Shown here: piece by piece, positions 45,101 to 57,100 of the stretch
Position numbering within the stretch: the first letter of the stretch is position 1
Layout of the letters: every line of letters starts with the position of its first letter
DNA from: Branchiostoma belcheri
Lineage: Eukaryota; Chordata; Leptocardii; Amphioxiformes; Branchiostomatidae
Assembly (NCBI RefSeq): GCF_001625305.1
Contig: NW_017802379.1
Span: forward strand, 11,566,081 to 11,630,080
Direction: 5' to 3'
DNA: 64,000 nucleotides
Notes under the pieces: model-generated
Seen by the model: only the letters and a program-made list of their open reading frames with translations
Databases searched by the model: none
What the model was told of the DNA's origin: nothing
Translations under genes and position numbers: made by a program

Positions 45101-48100
45101 TTTCCCACTCCACTCTCCTGTGGTGATGTCAGCCTCGTTGTTTTGACAGGTCAGGAAGTTGTTGTCCTTATGCGTTGTTGAATTAGAACAGTCTTGAAAA
45201 GAAGATAAAAGAGATGTACTATTTGCCATATTTGTCATATATTTGAAAATCGCCTATTTCATGTTTGTATAGGATCTTTACAACGCGTCAACGCATTTGG
45301 CGTCATGGCGTTTATTTGAATTCATGGCTGTATCATTTTGTCTTCCATAGTATCGTCGTAACAAAGCCAATGAAGAATGTAAGGAATGCACTTTTATGAT
45401 TTTGATTGCAAGAGATCGCAACTGCATTCTAGAATTTCTTAATTATTTCAAAATATTTGTCGATTGATATACTCTTAAAGCTTGTTTAAAATATTCCCAC
45501 TCCACATCTTTAATAATTATTGCTTAATATGCAGTGGAGTCGTGTGGCGTTCGACTAAAAATCAATATGTCCCGAATTCGAATTCTGCCATGCCACCGAT
45601 CATGTGCTCTTGGGAAAGGCACTTTTTTTCTCAGCTTTACTCACTTAACTCGGGTGAGCATGAGTATGTTAGTTTGTCTGTGTTGGTGGCGGCATAAAAA
45701 TAAGTATGCCTTGTAATAAATGTAGGAACAGAAAAAAAGGCAACCTATTATGTACTCCTCTCCAGCTCTCCAGCACACTGCACATGTCATGTTGTCCTGA
45801 GGGAAGAGGAAAGGGTCCAGGGTACAGGTCGTTGTAGTCAGAAGTTCTACAGGCCAGGTCACTTCTCCGGTGTGCTCCATTCTTACCTCTGTCGTAGGGA
45901 ATTCACCCTTGTAGTCTGTGTCTGCGCTAAAAGAAAATAAATACGACTTATAGCCTTTTAAGAAAAACGTTTTTAACTTGATTTAACGGTAGTAACACTT
46001 TCTTATGTTTGATATTGTATGTAAATATGTTCGAAAGGAAGGACGAAGTAGGGTACGATACATTCAACTCTGTAAATACTTAGGGTATAAAAACCAAACA
46101 AGGACAGAGAGAAGGGATAAAAAGCTATATGATGGGTCATACATGAATTAGCAGTGACAGACCACATCAGATAACAGTATAATAGACTGGGCCTGGGCCC
46201 TTTTAAAAGTCAGATATACCACACTTAACGTTAAACAAAAAAACCCTCTTATACAGAGTTATATGTTAGTATCACATATCACCGTTCATTCTACCGTAAC
46301 GGTTGCTGTTCTGAGATTATGCACAATTTTGGGTTGGTTTTACATTAGGGAAAAATGATATAATACTTACTTTCTTTTCAGTGACAATGTCGGTTTCCAG
46401 ATTTGATTGTCAAGAACAAATATGTGATCTAGATGTCCATATTCTTTAGGTTCCCATTGTAGCCGAGTGTCTGTCCATGCCTATAGCGTACACAGGCAGG
46501 TTGGAGAGGTTAAAGAAATTGAAATTCTATTGTTCTGGTAGCTAGAGGGATATCCTTCATTTGCAAACACAGTGCTTTGGCTTAAGAACTGTTTTCTGAA
46601 AGAGACGGTCGCTAGAGTTGAGGGTGTGCAGAATCGAATTGTGACCCCCCAAAAAGCTTGGGTGTGTCCCCATAAGTAGGGCGTAATTAAAGATTTGCTG
46701 TCACTGTTTGACTGTTACTAATTCGCATATAGTTTCTATTTCAAAATGGCAAGTTGCATTTCTCGCATTTTTTATTGCTTATTATAATATTACAACACAA
46801 TAAGAGCTATGGAACCGCAGATGGTTAACGCATTGTCACACGTTCACAAATTCATTCCCGATCATCAGCTGCAGAGGTCGGCTGGTCTTTTGGAAGCCCA
46901 GATATAGGCCACGGTTACCTTTTGTACAGGAACCAAAAACGAATTTGAGTTAAATTTGAGCCAAATTCGATCTCTTAACACGCCCCAAGCACTGCTGACT
47001 TACACCGGAATGGTTGGCAGGTGTTTTGCTGACTTACTCTCGAAAATGAGCAAACTATGATGGAACCTCCCAAACGAATGTTTTAAGCACGAATATTTCT
47101 AACATGATTTAAACAGCTGAACCGTAACCAAATTCGCCGAAGCAATTTTGTATCTCGCAAACAGTCGATGCCATTTGAAACGGTCGATGCCATTTTGCTG
47201 AATGGTCGATGACATATCAAAGCGTCCAAAAACGAATTAAAAGTAATTAATACTATAAAAAGCAATGGCCTACTATGCCCCCTTAGCAGATATGGACAGT
47301 GAAATCGACATTATCTCACGCAATTCACCCAATCTGGTTCCAGGTTTCAGCCCGGATACTCGTCCAGGTCTTCAGAAATCACGCCTTCTACCCTCTCCCA
47401 GAACACTTTCACCTCTAATGACAGCATCCCAGATTTTCACCCTACTTCTACCTCATCACCCCGCTTTCCTCAGAAGATACACAAAGGTAAGCACATCCTT
47501 CAAGATTTACGGATATTAGCAATGAACTACAGAAGTATAAAAGGGGAGGGGAAAATGCTCAATTCAGAGCTATGATAGAAATCGAAAACCCAGATATAAT
47601 ATGTGGCAATGAATCACATCTAGACGAAAACATAACAAATGGGGAAATATTCCCGGACGGGTATGACATTTACCGGAAAGACTGCAATTGTCAGTGCGGA
47701 GGAGTTTTCATACTTGTTAGGTCAAGCTTAGTATCATCCCCAGTACAGGACCCCACCAATGCTGAAATTGTGTGGGCAATGATACAGCAGGCAGGTTATC
47801 GACCCATCTGTATAGGTTCTGCCTATAGACCACCAAATTCCGGCCTACATTTCATAGATTCACTCTCAGATTCCATTAACAACATTACAACCAGACCATC
47901 ACCCCCCAATATAGCCTTATTTGGTGATTTCAACCTCCCAAATATAGATTGGAGTCCAAACCCACCCCAGGTAAAGAGCTCACCCCAATATGGAATGGTG
48001 ATCAACGAGAGATTTACAGAATTAATCCATGAAGCCAGTCTAACTCAGATGGTACGCTCACCAATACGTGAAAATAACATCTTGGACCTTGCCCTTTTGT

Positions 48101-51100
48101 CCAACCCTGACCTTGTAGATAAGACAGATGTAATTCCAGGCATCAACGATCACGACGCTGTCGTAGTAAACATGAAGACCCACATTAAACCCACCAAGAA
48201 GAACCCCCGCACAGTATATCTACATAACAAAGCAGACAAAGGAGCTCTCTCAAGTGGATTTATAGACCTCACTAAGCAATTTCTCAATAGGAACCCAGAC
48301 AATTTCACAGTGGAGGAGAACTGGTACTATTTCACAAATGCTGTCAGACGCTTAACCACTAAACACATACCCCAGAAAAAGTTATCAGGTAAATACCACT
48401 GCCCGTGGGTTACATCATCAATAAAACGCGCGGTTAAAAAGAAGAAGAAGTTGTATAAAAAGGCAAAACAAACCATGGGTGAACAAGAATGGGAAATTTT
48501 TAAGAACTACCGCAGGGAGGTGAAACGTAAAATCAGGAAAGCACATAATGATTATGTTTAAGAAATAATGAACGAATCACTTGAAAACCCGAAGAAATTC
48601 TGGAATTACATTAAGAGCAGAAAACAAACAGCCACGGGTACTGCACCTCTAAAGCACGGCAACGACTTGGTGGTAGATAGTGAGGGTAAGGCAGAGGCAC
48701 TTAATAACCAATACAAATCTGTGTTCACAAAGGAAAACCTTACCAACATACCAGACTTAGGGACGAGCCCATACCAAGAAATGCCCCCAATAATGGTAAC
48801 ATTAGAGGGAGTAACCAAGCTACTGGAAGGAATCGATCCAAGAAAGGCCTCAGGCCCAGATATGATACCATGCAGAATCTTGAGAGAATATGCCTCTGAG
48901 ACAAGCCCTATTCTACATCACATTTTTAATCAATCTTTAAGGGAGGGAGAGGTCCCTAACGATTGGCGGAAAGCATATGTACACCCTGTATTCAAAAAAG
49001 GGGTTAGAAGCGACCCGGCAAATTATAGGCCAGTTTCTTTCACTTGCGTTAGCTGTAAGCTTTTAGAACATATACTGTATTCATCTACAATGAAACATTT
49101 AGATAGCCAGCACATTCTCCTACCAACTCAAGACGGCTTCCGAGCAAAACACTCTTGTGAGTCCCAATTAATCAGCACTCTTCATGATTTGACTTCCATG
49201 TATGACAAAGGTAATCAAGTGGATATGGCAATTTTAGATTTTTCAAAAGCATTCGATAGCGTTCCCCACACACGATTGCTCAGAAAGTTAGAATTCTATG
49301 GAATTAAAGGCACCAATTTGAACTGGATAGAAAGATGGCTACTCGACCGGCACCAACAAGTAGTTGTAGATGGTGCTAAATCTAATCCGACCGAGGTCAA
49401 GTCAGGTGTGCCCCAGGGCATAATCTTAGGCCCTTTGTTGTTCCTGATATATATTAACGATATAGATAATAACATTTCTTCACAACTCCGCCTCTTTGCA
49501 GACGACTGTCTAATCTATCGCCCTCTGTACTCTGCACAAGACCAGAATATTCTCCAAAAGGATCTAGACACGTTATGTGAATGGTCAGTAGTATGGCAAC
49601 TCAGTTTCAATGTTTAAAAAATGTACTATTCTCCACATACGCAAAACAAGAAGAATGTCACAATTTTTGTACACTATGTTTTCAGTACCTTGAGAGGTCA
49701 GCACGCAACACCCCTACCTTGGGATTATCCTCTCACAAGATCTAAAGTGGAAACCACACATCGACAACATCACAGCCAAGGCTAATAGCACTTTGGGATT
49801 CCTGAGGCGTAATCTGAGGGGGGGCTTACAAGGAGGTAAGGGAACGGGCATACACATCACTGGTCAGACCTAAACTGGAATATGCATCAGCAGTCTGGGA
49901 CCCACAGGTACGCCAATACGCACAAAGCAACACCCTAGTTGACAAGTTGGAATCAGTACAGAGACGGGCAGTTAGGTTTATAGCCAGGGATTACAGACAC
50001 ACTACAAGCGTCACCCAACATCGAACCACATTCAGACTACCGTCACTCCAACAGCGGAGACAACTAGCCCGCTTATCACTCATGTATAAGGCCATTAACA
50101 ACATGATAGCCATACCCTTACATGCATACCTAACACCAAACACACGTCAGACTAGAGGTCACTCTCATCGTTTTGTGGTACTCTCAGCTAGGACGGAGGT
50201 ACACAGAGGGAGTTTTTTCCCAAGAACAGTACCTGAATGGAACAGCCTGCCACAACATCTAGTAACAGCTTCTACACTAAGCCAATTTAAACAGGGACTG
50301 GCCCAACACATGGGCCTTTCCCTTACTCAGAACTAGTAACGAACTGTCCCAAGTGTGGCCACACACATTTTTGTTCTTGTTTATTGTAGTCACCTTGCAC
50401 ACTAGCTTAAGGGATTAGCCCGATTCAGTAGTTTGTTTTCTTATTGTCACTTTTTTTTTCTTTTTTTTACGCACCACCAGCACCACCGGCCGTGCTTGGG
50501 CGTGCACCTTTTTTTTTCCCGAGCATGATGTCCCGTGAGGGACCTTCGCTCAGTATCTATATAAGATAAGATAAGCAATATTCTAATTGCAAATATGAGG
50601 GAGGGCCATGTAGAATTGTAAATATTAGTGAAAAAAAAACAACAACAAAAAGCACAAGCCCGGATTCGAACTCGGGTCCAAAAGTGTAACTGTACAACAC
50701 TAAACCCTAACCTAAACCCTATCCTCTACGCCACAAAACACCACGGTGTGGATGGACCGTGCTGATACACTTAAAGTTAGCCGTTCTGCGAAATGGCATC
50801 GACCGTTTAAAATGGCATCGACCGTTTACGAGACGGAAATTAGCTTCGCTGAACGCCAGCCATCCCACCCCTTACTATGATTGGCGGGCTTTCGACTACC
50901 ATTCAGGAGGCTTAAAAAAATATGTACTTACGTATTCCGCTTTGAATGATGTAACAATCTGTTCGTCCTTTTCATTCTAAAATAAATTTGAAAATTAATA
51001 AAAAACGCGTTATTGTGATTTTTTGTTTAAAGAGACACATTGGCAAGGATCGAAGTGCATTATCAGTTGATCTATGTTATCAGAACATATGATAATATTT

Positions 51101-54100
51101 CATTAACCAATTGTTGTAAATATTGATGATATTTCGCAACCAACGTTTGTTAGATTGTCGTATCTATGGCATCGAAAAAAGGAAGCTCTATTTATATTTT
51201 TTTTTATTCATTTATTTAAATTGCCAATATTGCAATACAGTAGAAGGGCAGCTACAGCTGATGTCGAGCACCGCAGACATTATGAAATACACACATACAT
51301 AAACACATAGTATAATAAAGTCATAAATTACAGAAATTTCTTATACCTAATGCTGGGGTCACATTTCCAAGCCGGGGCCGGCCGGGCTGTTTCGATTAGT
51401 GAAAATTCAACAATTTTCATCAAGAATATACGTAAATACCATTGTTGATATTTTTCAACCTTTCTGTGCTTTCTTGTGTTTTATACCAAATTTTTCGTTC
51501 CAAATGACTGCCCGGCAGGGCCCCGGTTTCGAAATGTGACCTAGGCATTAGATCCATAACAAACATAAGGCAATTGATAATGTAGGCAAATAATATGACT
51601 TAGTATGGTTAGGAGGCCAGAGGTCATTCAGTATAATGTTACTTGAAGTTAGAAACGGTTCGTTGATGAAATTTAAGTGTGAAGGGCGGCCGAAAGATGT
51701 GTAGAAGGGTAGTGACATAGATAACCGTTAAGAACTCTATCACTCACCAAGTTGATGACGTTGACAACATATGCCTTTATTTCCAGACTTTTTGTTGGAG
51801 ACGCCGCCTTGTTGTACACGTTCTCGTTTAGTTTGTCGTTTTGTAGCTTGAATTTCTGGTCGACTGCAACACAAAGAATGTTTAAATGTTTTAAATTAGA
51901 CACCCTTTTTATGGCATTGTTGCTATTATGTTTGTATACCGGGGCTCTTGTACTCAGCCACTAAAATATTGCATACGAGAGCCCCGTATGCAAATAGGTT
52001 ATGCTAACCATTTTTTTCTGTAGTACAGAAGTCTCGTTTTATGACGATTATGTTTGTGTTTGTGTGTGTGCGCGCGTGTGCGTGCGTGCGTATGTGTGCG
52101 TGTGTGCGTGCGTGCGTGTGTCTGTGTGTGTGCGTACGTGCGTGTGTGCGCGTGTTTGTGTGTGCGTGAGGGCATGTTATCTCTGACTCATCATTATTGA
52201 CGAAAAAAGCATCGCAATAAACTTGAAACTTTAACAGCTGACATGTATGTGGTGATTGAACTAGTACATAAAAACAGATAGAAAAATTTATATCCTTACC
52301 TTCACAATCTGGTTTTGCTGTTTCCCAGTCGGCATGTCCTGTTGTTTCATTAATCACAACGCATTCAGCAACGTTCGGCCTTGTCGGGGTGTATTCCTTG
52401 AACTCGTATCCCGTATCACAGCTGTACGTGATTCGTTCTCCTGGGAAGTAGAACTTTAGAACAGGAGTCCTCTTTCCAAACTTTGGTTTCCCTGGATCGT
52501 CACAACCTTTAGCTGTAGAATTGAGACATGGAAAACATGTAACTTTTAAGTTATGTCTACAAGCCTACAATGTTTAAGTATGCTGAGTTCACATTTCAAA
52601 GCCAGTGCCAGGTCAGGCTGATGCATGAACACACAAACAAATCATCCATTTTAAGAATACGCCCTAAAGCAGTTACTCAAGCAGCTGAATATATGGTTTT
52701 GGAAACGGTCAGTCAGTTATCGTCAGTGACTAAAAGAGACCATTGGAGAAATGCAGGTTTATAAGAACGAACTGTTAATCGGTATGCAAATAAGTGAAGA
52801 CAGTTTTTGGAAGTCCAAACGATAACAAAGGTTAGACAAGTCAAGACAAGATGATGCATTTTAAGAATATGTACAGATAGTGCTTATAACTGTAAATTTG
52901 ATTGTTGTAAATCCTTTGTGTTTTGGGTGCCTTTTCGATTTGTTCCCGAATAGGAAATGCGACCTCAGCATTAGATATGGTGTTCTTAACCCTACCTAGA
53001 CCGGGCTTTTTTTGACATGGGGGGACCGGGGGGGGGGCTCTTTTGACCCCCCCTAAGAACTCGCAAACGGTATGTCGTATGACCACCAAATTTTCAGAGA
53101 ATGGTGTACTAGTGAAAATTTATCATATCTACAATTTTTATGTCGTTATGACGTAATATGACGTCATTATGACGTCAGTAATGTGATTTTATTGGCCAAA
53201 ACCGTCTAAATAGGTTTTTCCCTGAAAACTAAATGGTATTCAACATAACTGTACCAAAAGTGTTTATGACACAATATTATGGTGTACTAAGTCTTATGTT
53301 GCCCAGAGCAACATCGGTGACGTCATAAATGACGTCATGCATATTTAAGATATCCGCCATCTTGGATCATCAATCTTGAATTTTCAAAAATAGTTTTTTT
53401 TTTCATGATAAAGCCTAAAATACATTGTTAACATACTAAAGACCTTCATTTAAACCTTTTTTGGAAAAAGAAATGGAAGTATTGATGCAATTTTAATGAA
53501 AATAACCTGTATATACCTGTTCTAATGGTATGGTCCGCCATCTTGGATTTTGGCCAATGACGTCATCAAATTAGCATAAATTATGCATATTTAATGATAA
53601 AATTTACATAAAATTATATGGGATGTTATTAATATTAGAAACCATGAGTAACTTGACATAAAACCCATAAAATTCTATTGTTGAAACAAAAAGTACTAAA
53701 TTTAGCAAAAAAATGCCTGTCAGAAACCCGTTGCCATGGCAACACAAAAAATTATTATCTTATTCCAATGATAGAGAATTGTTGCCAACAATATTCTAGG
53801 AAAAGTCACCAAGTTTGGCCGTTCTACGGCTAGCTGTTTAGACGCAAGGTGACATCAAAGTTGCCGCGGGCACTTTTAGCCCCCCCCGGTCTAGGTAGGG
53901 TTAATAGTCTTCGCTATCCATGCTGAACTTGGTATATACATTGTTGGTCGAGCTAGGTCACAAACGAGGTCTCACAACATATACACTTAGAATCGCCTGT
54001 ACATTCAGTCTTACTGGATAAAGTAAGAATGTTGGACTTAGAACCGGACTTTTTTTGCACGAGGGATTAAAGAGGCCATCTACCTCAGGGCATTGCAACC

Positions 54101-57100
54101 ATCCCCCCCACAGAGACGGGGGGCGCCACAGACTCTCTGCAACCCATGATCCATTGCTCTCGGAGTCACGAGTGTTATCTGTGTGACATCCTGGAAGCGG
54201 ATTGCTCATTCCTTGACAAAGACTTGAGTTGTGCAGTCGAAAAATTTGGTTAATTTCAGTTTGTTGTGTTGGAAATTACAGTTAAAACTTGCTTCATAAT
54301 GATTTCCACCAACACAGATGAACTTTCAAGATAACTTGTTTGATTGTTACAACAGTATACACGCTGTACGTAATCAACCGTTTATAGACCATTGCCTATG
54401 AACCACAAGGTCGCGCGTTCGAAACCTAGCCCTGGTTGATATGGCCACAACTGGATAGAGTCGTAGTCTCTGACGTTGAGACATGGTCCACTGTTTTTAA
54501 GATCGCCAAACGTCGAGGTATATAATCTTAGAAGGATAAATATGTTGCGTAACATAGCGTCTGCATTCTCCTCTTATAATTCAAGTATAACTCAATGTTC
54601 ATTGCGTTCTTAGATCCAAACAGTTTATTTTGAAAGTTTCTACTTTCTTTATTACTTTGTTCATGTCATATATTTCTCTGAATATCATCAATAAAATTGA
54701 CTTGACGACTTACCGTTGCAAGGAATAATGTCACAGTACTCGAATCCACCTGGAGTGATGCACCATGGTCCGGTGTCACCGTTTGGGTTGCGGCATTTGT
54801 TACTCACGAGGTTTGCCCAGGGATACGGCTTTATGTAGGTTGGATCACTGTCCCATCGTTCACAGTCTACCCCTGCTATAGGATCTCTCGCCTCGTTTCC
54901 TCTGTAGTTTGCACCGTTTCCATCGAAACACTCCTCTGTAAGGGTAACAAGACTGGCATTGAAAACATACATTGTCATGGCGACCGTGGTTGCTGTTAGG
55001 GTTATTGTCTGCATGGCACTGCCATCATTTCATGATTTTGAGGAAGCTGTTAAATCTAGACAGATACAGTGCGCTCCTCCCTTGAGTGTATAGAGAACGA
55101 GCCCCGGGGTAACAGAAAGTAGGGCATCCGGGGCAGACAGGTCTTCCAAGGGTTTCCAGGAATGTGAGCATAGATGTAAGTCAGAGAAATGCCTGTGGAC
55201 ATTCCATTCCTGTGGACAAAATTCCTTGAGAATTCCTAGAATTCTTGCAGATAATACACAATACTGTACCATTAGGCTCCTCCCTGAGACGTCGCCAAAA
55301 AAAGAAATAAGGTTTAGAAATAAATCTTGTACCTTATTAACAGGCTTATTCATCTGTAGTTTGTTACAACAAATAACACCATTAATGTATATCGAACGGA
55401 TGGGTACAGACCCTGAAAACATTATTATCCACCTGACACACACGTTCTTAGAATTGTGTAGTATATTTCTTTATTATTGTTATTATCATTATTATCATTA
55501 CCATCTTTATTGTTGTTTTTGGCCCGTATGAATATCGTGTTATTTTGTTTATTTATTTACCAAGTATTAACCAGTAGTCATGACCTAGTTCTGTTTATTG
55601 CATTTGCGTTCTTGTTTAAAGTGTACATCTTATGCATTACTATATGTTGATCCAGTTTTTTCTTATTTTACGTTTAGCTTTTATGTACCATTTAACTGTT
55701 ATGTTTTCAGCTTGAAGAGGGATGTTACAAAGGACTGCATATATATGCCCTGTGTCCACAGTTAAGTCACATCCTGTAGCAAAGCTGAAATAAATAAACA
55801 CTGGCAAAGCAAATGCATAATGTTTACCTTCGGATATGGTCTTCTCTGTTAATTCTTACTCAAACATATCCACATACATGTACTACTAGTATATGGTGAC
55901 AGGAGCAGAGCAGACCATGAGATTGCAACATTATGTAAGCCAACACCAATCACCATGGTGACAGACGTGAACAAATCATGTCATTGGTCAGGTCATATAG
56001 GTCACTGTTTGGAGAAGAAGAAGAGGAAGAAACCGAGCAAAACAATATGTTTTCCTTGGTAAATATAAGAAAAAGATCGATAGACTCACCACCACCCGGA
56101 GTTTGTGAAGCCATGATGTTGTTACAGTTAGTGTAGGGGAAAATCTCACAGCTTGGAAAAGCTGACCAGGCGTTCTCAAGTTCACACGAGTACCTCACTT
56201 CTTCACACCAAGACCGACATGGAAGCTGCTGTCGGAGATTTGGACTAAACAATAAAAATAAATGATACATGTAATTGCAATAATATGTAATTAGTATCAT
56301 ATGTTGTATTTTTCAGGATATTATCTTATTTCTACGCCTCAACCTAGTGAAATATATCATAAATTATGAATTGTAGAACATTTGTGAGATTAATGATTGC
56401 TTGATTGAAGCAATAATATAGGATTGTGGAAAACTTTTGTTTCTCAACTTTGTTACAAGTAAAAGAAACAATGCTACAAGACTGGTCATGAAATGTTAAA
56501 ACTACGTTTTCTGTGCAAAGTTCTTTCATCACAACCAATTAATTTTCCGGAGCCGACGTTTCGATGACGGTCTGTCATCTTCATCAGGGCAATTCTGACT
56601 GGTTTACTGTGCACTGACGCTAAATGTTACTATGTAACACTTTAATGCACTATGCACCAAGTAATATTTAGCGTCAGTGCACAGTAATCCAGTCAGAATT
56701 GCCCTGATGAAGATGACAGACGGTCATCGGAACGTCGGCTCGTAAAAATAAATGGCTGTGATGAAAGGACTTTGCTGTTCATTCGATTACAAACCTGATG
56801 AAATTATTTACGTACGTTTTCTTTTGTAAAAGTAAATAATCATCCATGTGTTTTTAAATCACTGAACAAAATGGAGATATGAAAACAACAACAGAAATTA
56901 GAACTAAGTTTACTACAAAGATTAAAAAACTATAATACCTGGACTCGCAGCGTGGCACAATAGTGGCGCAGACGAGGTCTCTAACACGGGGGTGACAGGT
57001 TGAATCTGCAAGGGCGATGAGGTCAGTGAACCCTGCTGAGTTCTCAACTTGGGCGACCGTGGTGTGGGTGAAGTTGAGTGGGTTGGGAAGGGTCATCATT

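Noticed and set aside
53958..54209. 83-codon minus frame between Kringle and Sushi exons
   Set aside because: No module pattern and no matching phase-1 splice sites; the Kringle exon joins the Sushi exon in frame without it.
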